Below the pieces are notes generated by a model that was given only the letters and a program-made list of their open reading frames with translations, made no database searches and had not been told where the DNA came from. From NCBI GenBank assembly GCA_007119795.1, contig SKOZ01000022.1:1-23401 (forward strand): a stretch of DNA of 23,401 nt. Reading direction: 5' to 3'. A program made the position numbers and the translations under genes. Positions 1 through 7,734 of this stretch are shown one piece after another; position 1 is the first letter of the stretch; every line of letters begins with the position of its first letter. The DNA comes from Planctomycetales bacterium. GTDB taxonomy: Bacteria; Planctomycetota; Planctomycetia; Pirellulales; Thermoguttaceae.

Positions 1-675
1 GCGGCGGAAGAAGAAATCGCCGCCGCCCTCCGCGAGGCGGAACGCCTCCGCGAGGAGGCTCAGGCCATCCGCCGCCGCGCCGTCGAAGAGGCCGAGCGAC
101 TCCGGAATCAGTCGGCGGCGGAGTATCGCGGCCAGCTCGCCAAGCTCGGCCGCCAGCGCGATGCCCTGCGCCGCCGCAGCGAGCAGGCGGACCGCGGCCG
201 GGCCGCGCTGGAGCAGCTCCGCGAAGAGGTCGCCGCCATGCAGCGCACGGCGTTGGAACACCGCCTGGCCGCCGAGGAGCTGCTGGCCCGGCTCTCTCCC
301 GGGGGGCCGCCGGCATCGCTGACCAAGGCAATCAGCCGCCTCCGCGCCGAGTTGTCCGAACACTACGACGACCACCGGGCTGCGCTGCTCCGCCAGCGGG
401 ACGACCTTGGCGTGCTCCGCCGCGAGCTGCTCGAGCAGCACGAAGCCGTCTGCGCGGAGAAGCGGCGCTTCGAGACCTCGGCGCGCCACCGCGAGGCGGA
501 GATCGAGCGGCAGGCGGCCCGCCTCGTAGCCCGCGAGCAGGAGCTGCTCGAACAGGAGGAACGCTTCGCGGATCTCGCCGAGTCGTGGCGCGCCGAGCGC
601 GCCGCGCTCCTGGCCGAACTGCGCCAATGGCGCTCCGGCGCCCCCCCCGTTGCCGCCCAGGTGGCAAGCCCTTGA
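1..675 (+). CDS. Coiled-coil protein, C-terminal part (5' truncated by window edge)
   Basis: The frame is open from base 1 to the TGA at 673-675, so about 224 residues of a longer protein are visible. The internal ATG at 238 is not a convincing start because the same heptad-rich, Glu/Arg/Ala-rich sequence runs without a break from the left edge. The whole visible part reads as long amphipathic helix (blocks such as EEEIAAALREAERLREE and later RHREAEIERQAARLVAREQE), with one Gly/Pro break at GGPP about a third of the way in. It ends in a short Pro/Ala tail. No signal peptide, membrane segment or catalytic motif is visible. A run of eight C (641-648) lies near the 3' end. Family unknown; a structural or scaffold role is only an inference from the coiled coil. 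It converges on the DUF192 gene with a 31-base gap. Confidence 0.75.
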   Translation, partial: AAEEEIAAALREAERLREEAQAIRRRAVEEAERLRNQSAAEYRGQLAKLGRQRDALRRRSEQADRGRAALEQLREEVAAMQRTALEHRLAAEELLARLSPGGPPASLTKAISRLRAELSEHYDDHRAALLRQRDDLGVLRRELLEQHEAVCAEKRRFETSARHREAEIERQAARLVAREQELLEQEERFADLAESWRAERAALLAELRQWRSGAPPVAAQVASP

Positions 676-706
676 ACCGCCGGGCCGCCCCCCGCCGATC
701 CGCCAA

Positions 707-1102
707 TCAGAAGAGGAAGTCGGCAGTTGGGGGGAGAGGGACGGCCGGTGCGTCGCTTGGAGGGGTCAGGTGGAGGCGGTCGCCTTCGCGGCCGGGGGCC
801 TCGCCGGCGGGGACCTCGAGTATGGCGCGGGTGCCGCGGGGGCCGGCGGCTGCGCGCCAGGGACGCAGGTGGCGACGGACGGAGAGCACCTCTCCGCCAT
901 CGCCGAGGAACACGACGTCGATCGCCCCACGCATGAAACATGTGTGGATCGAGCGGCAGGGGACGAGCAGAAGACCCTCGCCCGCCGGCAGGCGGCGGAA
1001 CTGCCAGCCGAGCAATCGGGTGAAGAAGCGGTCGGCGAGCACCACCCGGTCGACGAGGACCCGCCCGCTCTGCCGGTCGACAAGGCGCCAGGTCCGCGGC
1101 AT
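707..1102 (-). CDS. DUF192 family protein, coupled to the tadC gene
   Basis: This is a 131-residue protein. The centre carries the family signature: a GLLLVPCRSIHT stretch, then FMRGAIDVVFL, then a downstream ILEVPAGEA segment, in the order expected for DUF192 (small beta-barrel-like domain of unknown function). No signal peptide is seen, although many DUF192 proteins have one. The ATG at 1102-1100 shares its A with the TGA of the upstream tadC-like gene (TGATG), which fixes the start and predicts translational coupling. The same frame stays open far upstream inside tadC, but that part is a shadow. The C-terminus after the domain is a Pro-rich extension of about 25 residues. The position as last gene of a Tad cluster suggests a link to that secretion system, but the biochemical role is unknown. 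Confidence 0.85.
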   Translation of the reverse strand: MPRTWRLVDRQSGRVLVDRVVLADRFFTRLLGWQFRRLPAGEGLLLVPCRSIHTCFMRGAIDVVFLGDGGEVLSVRRHLRPWRAAAGPRGTRAILEVPAGEAPGREGDRLHLTPPSDAPAVPLPPTADFLF

Positions 1103-2034
1103 CAGAATCCCCCGCCCTGCTGGGTGAAGGAGTCGACGATCCGGAAGAGCTGCACGAAGGCCGGGCCGAGGATCCAGACGAAGAGTCCGGGGAGGAAGCA
1201 CATCACCAGCGGGAACATCCGCTTGACGGGCAGCGTCATGGCGAAGGCGTTGGCCTGCTCGCGGCGGCGGTCGCGGAGGTCGTCGGCCTGGCGGCGGAGG
1301 ACGCCGGCGATGCCGGTGCCGAGTTGCTCGCCCTGGACCAGCGCGGAGACCAGGATGGAGACGTGCGAGATCTCCAAGCGGCGGGCGAGCCGGCGGAGGG
1401 CGTCGATCCGCGATCGCCCCCCGATCAAGTCCGACTGGAAGGAGCGGAGATCGCGGCCCAGGGGCCTGTGTCCCACGGAGGTCTCGAGCACGTGTGCGAG
1501 GGCGGCATCGAAGCCCAGACCGGCCTCGCTGAGCGTGGCGAGCATCTCGAGCGTCAGGGAGAGATCCTGTTCGACGAGCTGGACCCGCAACCGCCGGGCC
1601 CGCCGCACCGCCAGCCAGGGAGCGCTCCCGAAGAGGGCAACCGCGATCCAGGGGACCAGGTGGGCCAGGGGGAGGAACGTCTCCGCCAGCCCCGGTGGAG
1701 CCAAGGCCAGATTCTCCTGCAAGGCCCCGGCCAGCCCGCCGAAGTAGTAGAGCAGGACGACTCCCCCCCCGAGCGCCGTCCCGGCGGCCATCGCCGCGAG
1801 AAAGACGGTGGGAGCGGCGGGGCTGCGGTAGCCGGCGAGGAGGAGCCAGTGCCGCAAGGCATTCCAACCCGGCCCCGCCTCGACCGCCGGCTCCGGCATC
1901 TCCACGACCGAGCCGCCCTCGAAGAGACGCGCCCGCCCGCGGGCGCGGAGCGCGAGGCGGAAGAGGAGCAGAGCGCCCGCCAGCAGGGCCGCAAGGGGAA
2001 GGATCGTCAGCAGGGCGGTTTGAACGGAGTTCAT
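1102..2034 (-). CDS. tadC: Tad pilus/secretion inner-membrane platform protein, TadC-like
   Basis: This 310-residue protein has a type II secretion F (GspF/T2SSF) domain. An N-terminal membrane helix (about 6-28) is followed by two hydrophobic segments around residues 70-140. The cytoplasmic T2SSF helical domain, about 165-275, contains the typical LTLEMLATLSEAGLGFDAAL and a later SALVQGEQLGTGI. A last membrane segment (FPLVMCFLPGLFVWIL) lies near the C-terminus. In Tad systems TadB and TadC form the inner-membrane platform acted on by the TadA ATPase. It follows the tadB-like gene after 78 bases that hold a REP-like palindrome, and its stop overlaps the DUF192 start. There is no good Shine-Dalgarno sequence before the ATG at 2034. 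It is assigned to TadC rather than TadB by gene order and length. Confidence 0.88.
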   Translation of the reverse strand: MNSVQTALLTILPLAALLAGALLLFRLALRARGRARLFEGGSVVEMPEPAVEAGPGWNALRHWLLLAGYRSPAAPTVFLAAMAAGTALGGGVVLLYYFGGLAGALQENLALAPPGLAETFLPLAHLVPWIAVALFGSAPWLAVRRARRLRVQLVEQDLSLTLEMLATLSEAGLGFDAALAHVLETSVGHRPLGRDLRSFQSDLIGGRSRIDALRRLARRLEISHVSILVSALVQGEQLGTGIAGVLRRQADDLRDRRREQANAFAMTLPVKRMFPLVMCFLPGLFVWILGPAFVQLFRIVDSFTQQGGGF

Positions 2035-2071
2035 TGGGATAAGGGCGGCGAGTGGTCGGTGAGGCGTCTCT

Positions 2072-2092
2072 CCCTCTCCCTCTGGGAGAGGG
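2072..2092. repeat. REP-like palindrome between tadB and tadC
   Basis: CCCTCTCCC (2072-2080), a TCT loop and GGGAGAGGG (2084-2092) form a perfect 9-bp stem. The following bases (CCCGGGTTAAGGGG, to 2106) resemble the tail of a dispersed intergenic repeat that I recall from many GC-rich bacterial genomes. It starts about 20 bases after the tadB stop and ends 38 bases before the tadC start. In RNA from the operon strand it would form a stable hairpin between the two reading frames and could change the relative expression of the two halves. The palindrome is seen directly; its family membership is from memory. Confidence 0.7.
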
Positions 2093-2112
2093 CCCGGGTT
2101 AAGGGGCTGTTC

Positions 2113-2973
2113 CTAGAAACGGGTGCGGCCCATGGCTGCCATCCAGACGATGCCTACGGCCTGGAGGAGGACGGTGGCGGCGACAATCCATTGGCCGGCG
2201 GTGGTGGCAAGGAACATCGCCATCTGCTCCGGGTTCGATCGCCACATGATCAGCGCGATCATGTAGGTCAGGATGAGCACCGCCACCGTGGAGACGTCGG
2301 ACTGGGCGACGTTGGAGCGGATGCGGCGGGCGATCTCGGTGCGGTCGCGGATGGTGCGGCCCACCGTGGAGAGGGTGGGGACGAGATTGCCCCCCGTTTC
2401 CCAGTGTACGGAGAGGGCCGAGGAGAAAAGGAGGAAGGTTTCCAAAGGCACCCTCTCCGACAGGCTGTGAAAGACTGCCGGGGGATCGTCGCCCAGGCGG
2501 ATGCGGCCCGCCATCTCCTCGAGTTGGGGGCGCAGGGGCGGACGCGATTCCGCCATCGCGCTCTCCAGGGCGGCCAGCAGGCTCGCTCCCGCCTCGAGGG
2601 CCCCGACCATCAGGTCGATGGCGTCGGCGAGTTGACCTTCGATGCGGGCCATTTTCCGCTCGGCGAGACGGACTTCGAGCTGCGCGCCCAGGAGGGCCAC
2701 GATCAGCCCGGCTGCGAGTGCAAAGGCTGCTCCCCAACCGAGAACGAGGTAGATGGCGGCCGACGCGGCCAGGCCCGCCAGCCACGGCAGAGAGCGGAAC
2801 CGCTGGGGGAAAGTCGAGGCTTGTGCGACGGCGGCTTCGGCGGGCGCCTCTTCCTCGATACCGGCTGCGAACCGTTCGCGGGTGCGGCGGCGCAGCCGCA
2901 TCGCGCGGGCGGCCAGGGCCGCGAGGATGCAGCCGGTGCCGATCAGCGCCAGCGCCCAGAGCGCGTTACCCAT
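2113..2973 (-). CDS. tadB: Tad pilus/secretion inner-membrane platform protein, TadB-like
   Basis: This 286-residue T2SSF-domain protein has an N-terminal membrane helix (about residues 4-22), a long hydrophobic double segment (about 65-100), and a cytoplasmic helical domain. That domain includes the typical AIDLMVGALEAGASLLAALE and a later RTIRDRTEIARRIRSNVAQS. Two C-terminal membrane helices (about 225-280) follow. It pairs with TadC to form the platform of a Tad/type IVc pilus or secretion machine. The ATG at 2973 is preceded by GGGGAGG at good spacing and lies inside the end of the tadA gene (8-base overlap), so the two are co-transcribed and probably coupled. Confidence 0.9.
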   Translation of the reverse strand: MGNALWALALIGTGCILAALAARAMRLRRRTRERFAAGIEEEAPAEAAVAQASTFPQRFRSLPWLAGLAASAAIYLVLGWGAAFALAAGLIVALLGAQLEVRLAERKMARIEGQLADAIDLMVGALEAGASLLAALESAMAESRPPLRPQLEEMAGRIRLGDDPPAVFHSLSERVPLETFLLFSSALSVHWETGGNLVPTLSTVGRTIRDRTEIARRIRSNVAQSDVSTVAVLILTYMIALIMWRSNPEQMAMFLATTAGQWIVAATVLLQAVGIVWMAAMGRTRF

Positions 2974-4459
2974 GAATCCTCCCCGGTGTCTGGAAGATGC
3001 CCCGGGGGAGATCGATCCCTCGCACCGCCAACTCCTCGACGACGCGGGGCACGATCCCCGTGGGCATGAACTCGCCCACGATCCGCCGCCCGGAAATGCC
3101 CCGGCGCTGGAAGCGGAAGACCTCCTGCATCTGCGCGGTGTTCCCCTCCATCCCGGTCATTTCCGCTACGCACTCCACGCGGCGTACGCCGTCCTCGAAG
3201 CGGCGGACGTGCACGACGAAGTCCAAGGCGGCCACGATCTGTTCGCGGATGGCGCGCGAGGGGAGCTCCAGGCCGGCCATGAGGACCATCGTCTCCAGGC
3301 GGGCCAGGGCGTCGCGGGGGCTGTTGGAATGGATCGTGGTGATGCTGCCGTCGTGGCCGGTGTTCATCGCCTGGAGCATGTCGAGGGCCTCGCCGCCGCG
3401 GACCTCGCCGACAATGATGCGATCGGGCCGCATCCGCAGAGCGTTGATCACCAGCTCGCGCGCGGTGATGCGGCCGCGCCCCTCGACGTTGGGCGGGCGG
3501 GTCTCCATGCGGACGAGGTGCTCCTGGTCCAGGATCAGCTCGGCGGCGTCCTCGATGGTGATGATCCGCTCGCTGGCAGGGATCGCCTCGGCGACGGCTC
3601 CCAGGAGGGTCGACTTACCCGAGCCGGTGCCCCCGGAAATGAGGAGATTCTTCCGGCCGCGGACGAGGGCGTCGAAGAAGCTGCGCATCCCCTCGGAGAA
3701 CATGCCGAGCTGCATCAGGTCGCTGCGGTGGAGCCGCTGGCGGCCGAAGCGGCGGATCGAGAGGGTGGGGGCATCGAGGGTCACCGGCGGCAGCGTGGCG
3801 TTGACGCGGCTGCCGTCGGGCAGGCGGGCGTCGACCATCGGCGATGACTCGTCGATGCGCCGGCCGACGCGGGCGGCGATCCGCTGGATGATCCGCACCA
3901 GGTGGTCGGCGTCGCGAAACCGCACGGACGTCTTCTCGAGACGCCCGAAGCGCTCGATATAGATCTGGTGAGGACCGTTGACCAGGATGTCGGTCACCGC
4001 CGGATCGGCCATCAGCGCCGCCAGCGGCCCCACGCCAAGAGTCTCCTCCAAGAGGTCGTCGACCAACTGCTTCCGCTCCGCCTCGTTCAGCGGCAGGTCC
4101 TCGACGCGGAGGGCCTCGTCGACGAACTCGGTGACGAACTCGCTGAGCCGCTCCTCGCCGGCCCCCAGGAGGTTGCGGCGATCGAGGTCGTCGAGGAGCC
4201 GCTGGTGCAGCATCCCCTTGACCGAAAGGTACTCGACTTTGGCGTCGCGGACCGGGGGCGGGGCGGCCGGGGCACTGCGATGGCCGCCCGGACGCTTCCC
4301 CAACCGCACCCGATCGGCCGGCAGCGCGAAGCTCGAGCGACCCAGGCGTTCCCGGATGCTCCCCGCCGGCGAACCTGATCGCGGCGGGTCGCCCGCGATG
4401 GGGTATGACTCGGCCTCCGCCGGGTCCGGCGGAGGAATCCGCGGATTCTCCTCGTTCAT
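2966..4459 (-). CDS. tadA: Tad/type II-type secretion ATPase, TadA/CpaF-like
   Basis: This is a 497-residue VirB11/CpaF-type hexameric ATPase that powers Tad pilus assembly or secretion at the cytoplasmic face. About 65 residues of Pro-rich, low-complexity N-terminus come first, then an all-alpha N-terminal domain (about 75-145). The motor core carries a Walker A motif GGTGSGKST (276-284), an Asp box IITIEDAAEL (near 299-308), a Walker B-type RIIVGEVRGGE (347-357) and a His box TGHDGSITTIHSN (367-379). All catalytic motifs look intact. The length is normal for the family. The ATG at 4459 has a GAGAGA sequence upstream, itself in the loop of a small CACG/CGTG hairpin. It is the first gene of the tadA-tadB-tadC-DUF192 operon. 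No Flp pilin, TadZ or RcpA gene is present in the window. Confidence 0.95.
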   Translation of the reverse strand: MNEENPRIPPPDPAEAESYPIAGDPPRSGSPAGSIRERLGRSSFALPADRVRLGKRPGGHRSAPAAPPPVRDAKVEYLSVKGMLHQRLLDDLDRRNLLGAGEERLSEFVTEFVDEALRVEDLPLNEAERKQLVDDLLEETLGVGPLAALMADPAVTDILVNGPHQIYIERFGRLEKTSVRFRDADHLVRIIQRIAARVGRRIDESSPMVDARLPDGSRVNATLPPVTLDAPTLSIRRFGRQRLHRSDLMQLGMFSEGMRSFFDALVRGRKNLLISGGTGSGKSTLLGAVAEAIPASERIITIEDAAELILDQEHLVRMETRPPNVEGRGRITARELVINALRMRPDRIIVGEVRGGEALDMLQAMNTGHDGSITTIHSNSPRDALARLETMVLMAGLELPSRAIREQIVAALDFVVHVRRFEDGVRRVECVAEMTGMEGNTAQMQEVFRFQRRGISGRRIVGEFMPTGIVPRVVEELAVRGIDLPRGIFQTPGRIHG

Positions 4460-4883
4460 GGCACGTCTCTCGTGTCGGCGAAAGCCCCTCTAAAAGGGGT
4501 ATACGGTCGAGGCAGGGTGGGCGTTCAGGCGCTTCTCGATCCGTGTCGGGAGGCTGCCCGAAGGTCGGCCTATCCTCTTCACGATACCGTACCCCGCCCC
4601 CGCTGGGCAGGTCCTTGTTGGGGGTTCGGCCGTGGCGGCGCGTCCGGTCGTGACGAAGGTTCAAGCGCCTCGGGTTGATCCGCTCGGGGCGTGCCTGCGG
4701 ATAGCGAAGGCACTGACCTTGACCAGGAAAACGCTGGTCTCTGGCAGGTCGGGAGTCGATCTAGTGCGGCAGGCTGGTGATGGCAGTCCGGCCGGCATGG
4801 TGGGCTGGTGCGTCGCCGGAGCACCCTGCCACGGAGGGGGCATCGGTCCCTTGCTCCGAACCGGTCGTACACGGAGGTGAACC
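4460..4883. other. Divergent intergenic region, tadA / outer-membrane barrel gene
   Basis: These 424 bases separate divergent genes and must hold both promoters. I could not find a convincing -35/-10 pair for either. A short perfect hairpin, CCCCT-CTAAA-AGGGG (4485-4499), lies in the tadA leader, close to the CACG/CGTG hairpin (4462-4474) that surrounds the possible tadA ribosome site. The other end carries a strong Shine-Dalgarno sequence, GGAGGTGA, just before 4884. Short open frames here have no recognisable content; in particular no Flp pilin-like peptide was seen. Confidence 0.5.
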
Positions 4884-5990
4884 ATGAGGTGCGTTTCCAC
4901 TCGCTTGATGCTTGCGGGCATGATGGCTGCCCTGGCGACGGGGCCGGCGTTGGCTGCCGACTACGCGTACAATCGCTCCATCGCATTTCTGGACGACGAA
5001 CCGGCAGGCCAAGCCGAAGCGGTCCCGGGAGCCGTCCCCTACCAACCCGCCTTTGCTCGTCCCGCTTGGTCCGCGGTGGCCGGCGTAGAGGCCACGTTTC
5101 TCAAGCCCTTCACCGCAGACCACGACCTCTTCGTCGAGTACGAATTGGGCGATGACTCCGGCTCGACGTCTGCTCGCGAGTTTTCCGGCTTCGACGATCT
5201 GAAGGCAGCACCGCGGATCTGGCTGGGTCTGGAGAACGACAACGGCTGGGGGCTGCGTACGCGCTACTGGCGGTTGGAGGGCAATGCTGCTGGCGATTTG
5301 TGGGATGCAGCCATCACTCCGTTCCCGGCTGACGCCTCGCTCCAACTGAAGGCCGAGACGCTCGACCTGGAACTGACCCGCCGCTTCCCCATCCGCTCCT
5401 CCACCATGCTGGGGACCTTCGGCGTCCGCCACGCATCGCTGGAATCCCGCAATACCATGACTTCATTTTATCGGGAATGGTTATGGGATCCTTCTTCTAC
5501 CCCTCGCGAATTCGGGACGGAGGCTCGCTCGTCGCGGCGGACGGATGCTACGGGGCTCACGATGGCCCTGGAGGGGCGGAGGCCGATCGGCGATGGGGGC
5601 CTGGCCCTGGCGAGCAACGTCCGCGGCTCGGTCCTTTGGGGAAGCGGCCAAGCCATGATGGGAACTGCCCTGTTCGCCTGGGAAGGGGGAAACGAAGCGG
5701 ATTCCTATTTCTCCGATTCGTACTTTGACGGAGTGAGGGAGAACGTCACCCAATACATCTTCGAGATCCAGGCCGGCATGGAGTGGAAGCGGCGGGTCCG
5801 GCCGATCCGCAGCGACCTCTTCGCCCACCTGATGTTCGAATACCAGCGGTGGACGGCCGATGAGAGCCAATTCGAGCTCACCCACGACTTGTTGTCTCTT
5901 GGCGACCACGGCCTTGCTACGGGCGGCCGCGGGCTGAGCTCGAACGTCGATTTCACGGGTCTCTCGTTCGCCGTGGGGCTCACGCGCTAG
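4884..5990 (+). CDS. Putative outer-membrane beta-barrel protein (Lpg1974/porin-like)
   Basis: This 368-residue protein has a clear Sec signal peptide (MRCVSTRLMLAGMMAALATG, cleavage probably after PALA near residue 24). The mature part reads as alternating hydrophobic/polar beta-strands: APRIWLGLENDNGWGLRTRYW, then LKAETLDLELTRRF, and a final strand SNVDFTGLSFAVGLTR. That last strand resembles the C-terminal strand of large outer-membrane barrels in the Lpg1974-like group, which is common in planctomycetes. No plug, periplasmic or enzymatic domain is visible, so a pore or structural role is inferred. The start is supported by GGAGGTGA upstream. It converges on the Tat aminotransferase gene with a gap of only 16 bases. 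Base composition is slightly less GC-rich than in its neighbours. Confidence 0.72.
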   Translation: MRCVSTRLMLAGMMAALATGPALAADYAYNRSIAFLDDEPAGQAEAVPGAVPYQPAFARPAWSAVAGVEATFLKPFTADHDLFVEYELGDDSGSTSAREFSGFDDLKAAPRIWLGLENDNGWGLRTRYWRLEGNAAGDLWDAAITPFPADASLQLKAETLDLELTRRFPIRSSTMLGTFGVRHASLESRNTMTSFYREWLWDPSSTPREFGTEARSSRRTDATGLTMALEGRRPIGDGGLALASNVRGSVLWGSGQAMMGTALFAWEGGNEADSYFSDSYFDGVRENVTQYIFEIQAGMEWKRRVRPIRSDLFAHLMFEYQRWTADESQFELTHDLLSLGDHGLATGGRGLSSNVDFTGLSFAVGLTR

Positions 5991-6006
5991 TCCAGTGTGC
6001 CGGCCC

Positions 6007-7368
6007 TCACGCCGGGCCCATGGCCAGGTAGACCTTGCGGATGGCGCGGATGACGTCCTGCACGTCCTGGTTGGTGTAGTGGGGCCCCATGCGGACGCCG
6101 GCAGACCGCTCGAGGATGTCGACCGTCCGCGGGCAGCTCTCGCGGCCGTAGCGGATGGCCTGGCCGCGGGCCGACCGGAAGGAGGGCCAGTCGGGGTGGA
6201 TCGTCACCTTGTTTTCCACCCGGGGGTCGGCGGGGAGGATCACGGAGCCGCCCGGCGGCGAGGCGGAGATCCCTTCCGCCCGCAGGGCGCGGAGGAAGGT
6301 GCGGGCCCGCTCGCCGGTACCCATGTCGAGAAAAACCATCTCGCCGATGTCGCCGTCGGGATCGGGCAGCTTGCGGAGCTTGATGTCGGGAAGGTCGGCG
6401 ATGCCTTCGCGGACCTTGCGGGCATGGGCGCGGTTGGCCCGGCAGATCGGCTCCAGCTTGCGGAGCTGGGCGCGGAGGACGGCGCCGGTGAACTCGTTCA
6501 TGCGGAAGTTCGTCGAGGCGAAGGCGGCCAGCAACCCCCCGCCTACCTGCTCGCCGTGATCGCGGAGCACGCCCACGTCGTGGAAGCGGACCGCCCGCTC
6601 GAATAGCTCCGGGTCGTTCGTGGTGACGGCTCCCCCCTCGCCCGAGGTGATCGTCTTGCTGAGCTGGAAGCTGTTGATTCCCATGTCGCCGATCGAGCCC
6701 ACGTACTTGCCCTTGTAGCGGCCCCCGGCGCACTGGGCGCAGTCCTCGACGACCCGGATCTCGTGCTTGCGGGCGATCTCGAGGATCGGATCCAGGTCGC
6801 AGGGGCACCCTTGCAGGTGCGAGGGGACGATGGCCTTCGTCTGTGGCGTGATGCGGTGCTCGACGTCGGCCGGGTCCATGTTGAACGATTCGTCGATCTC
6901 GCAGAAGACCGGCAGGGCGCCGGCGAGCACCACGGCGTCGTAGTCGGCGTACCAGGTCCAGGCGGGCAGGATCACCTCGTCGCCCGGCCCCACCTCCAGG
7001 GCGGCCATCGCGGTCATCAGGGCCGTCGTCCCCGAGGTCACCGCCACGGCGTGCTTCACGCCGATGTGCTCCGCATACTCGCGCTCGAACTGGAGGACTT
7101 TCGAGCCCGGCCCGCGCGATCGGAAGGGGCTCCGCGACTCGAGGACCTCGATGAGCTCCCGCTCCTCGCCGTCGTCGTAGAACTGGGGACCGTACGGTCC
7201 GGAGCCGAGCGTCGACTCCCGAATGGGCTTGCCCCCGTCGATGGCCAACCGCGCTTCGTCGTCGGCGAAGAAGCCCGCGGCCTGGCCCGACCCGGCAAAC
7301 ACCGAGGCCGCCCCCACCACACCGACGGCCTCGAGGAACTCGCGGCGGTTCGTCTTTCGGTTCGCCAT
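6007..7368 (-). CDS. Tat-signal DegT/DnrJ/EryC1/StrS-family aminotransferase-like protein
   Basis: This is a 453-residue fold-type I PLP enzyme of the sugar-aminotransferase superfamily. The N-terminus carries a twin-arginine-type signal (NRREFLEAVGVVGAASVFAG, ending around SGQAAG near residue 32). The core has the expected markers: SGTTA near 112-116 for phosphate contact, Asp209 in VVEDCAQ to pair with the pyridine nitrogen, and the Schiff-base Lys238 in SKTITSGEGG. It therefore looks catalytically competent. Relatives in the cytoplasm transfer an amino group to keto-sugar nucleotides; the substrate here is unknown. The ATG at 7368 was chosen because it starts the signal peptide and has AAGGGAGAG upstream. 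The same frame runs on to 7659, but that stretch overlaps the promoter region. It is divergent from a paralogue at 7735. Confidence 0.9.
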   Translation of the reverse strand: MANRKTNRREFLEAVGVVGAASVFAGSGQAAGFFADDEARLAIDGGKPIRESTLGSGPYGPQFYDDGEERELIEVLESRSPFRSRGPGSKVLQFEREYAEHIGVKHAVAVTSGTTALMTAMAALEVGPGDEVILPAWTWYADYDAVVLAGALPVFCEIDESFNMDPADVEHRITPQTKAIVPSHLQGCPCDLDPILEIARKHEIRVVEDCAQCAGGRYKGKYVGSIGDMGINSFQLSKTITSGEGGAVTTNDPELFERAVRFHDVGVLRDHGEQVGGGLLAAFASTNFRMNEFTGAVLRAQLRKLEPICRANRAHARKVREGIADLPDIKLRKLPDPDGDIGEMVFLDMGTGERARTFLRALRAEGISASPPGGSVILPADPRVENKVTIHPDWPSFRSARGQAIRYGRESCPRTVDILERSAGVRMGPHYTNQDVQDVIRAIRKVYLAMGPA

Positions 7369-7537
7369 CGCACTCTCCCTTTCAATCGACAAGCCCCAAG
7401 AATTCGGATATGGACCTTCCGGCAGCGGCGACCTCGGTTCGCCCCGCTGCCCACGCCGTGCATCCCTCTGCCGGACGGAGCCCGGCCGCCGGCGCAACCG
7501 CATCGCGGGAAGGGCCGCCCCAGCCGCTGCGCCCCTG

Positions 7538-7565
7538 AGTCTAACCCTCCCCACCGCCTCGTCAA
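7538..7565 (-). promoter_or_regulatory. Candidate sigma70-type promoter for the minus-strand aminotransferase
   Basis: Read on the minus strand, TTGACG (7565-7560, 5 of 6 consensus) is followed after 16 bases by TAGACT (7543-7538, 4 of 6, with the key T1, A2 and T6 kept). It points at the gene starting at 7368. Prediction from sequence only. Confidence 0.45.
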
Positions 7566-7570
7566 GCGAC

Positions 7571-7597
7571 AGAACCCCTTCGTTGACAAGGGGTTCT
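7571..7597. repeat. Perfect 10-bp inverted repeat, operator-like
   Basis: AGAACCCCTT (7571-7580) and AAGGGGTTCT (7588-7597) are exact reverse complements around a 7-base centre, CGTTGAC. The repeat begins 5 bases beyond the minus promoter's -35 and covers the plus promoter's -35. It is placed where a dimeric regulator could control both genes. A terminator is unlikely because no gene reads into it and it has no T tract. Confidence 0.6.
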
Positions 7598-7611
7598 CCC
7601 AGGGCTAAGGT
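7583..7611 (+). promoter_or_regulatory. Candidate sigma70-type promoter for the plus-strand aminotransferase
   Basis: A consensus -35, TTGACA (7583-7588), is followed after 17 bases by TAAGGT (7606-7611), which keeps T1, A2 and T6 of the -10 box but only 3 of 6 in total. The -35 lies inside the inverted repeat, so a protein bound there would occlude it. Prediction only. Confidence 0.4.
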
Positions 7612-7734
7612 GGACCGCGGTCGGCACCGCGTTGCGGCGCGCAGCAGGGTCACGGGCACGCACGACCGCGGATACGGGTCCGCGGGAGCCGCACCGCGGA
7701 ATCGGCAGGCCGTACGCAGACCGAGGGTCCAACC

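Larger units (their letters stand above)
7369..7734. other. Shared regulatory region between two divergent Tat aminotransferase genes
   Basis: This 366-base spacer has no supported gene. It holds candidate promoters facing both ways and a perfect inverted repeat (entries below). The predicted leaders are about 160 bases for the minus gene and 115 bases for the plus gene. The plus gene has only a weak GAGGG ribosome site; the minus gene has a good one. Confidence 0.6.

Noticed and set aside
641..648. A run of eight C as a phase-variation site in the left-edge gene
   Set aside because: It is only eight bases long and lies about 9 codons from the stop, so slippage would change just the tail. 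There is no sign of regulation by this tract.
707..1867. A 386-codon frame extending the DUF192 gene upstream
   Set aside because: The extension is antisense-like, Arg/Pro/Gly-rich translation inside tadC. The DUF192 domain starts right after the ATG at 1102, which overlaps the tadC stop.
7369..7659. A 97-residue N-terminal extension of the minus-strand aminotransferase
   Set aside because: It would bury the Tat signal inside the protein, overlaps the candidate promoter and palindrome, and ignores the good ribosome site at 7368.
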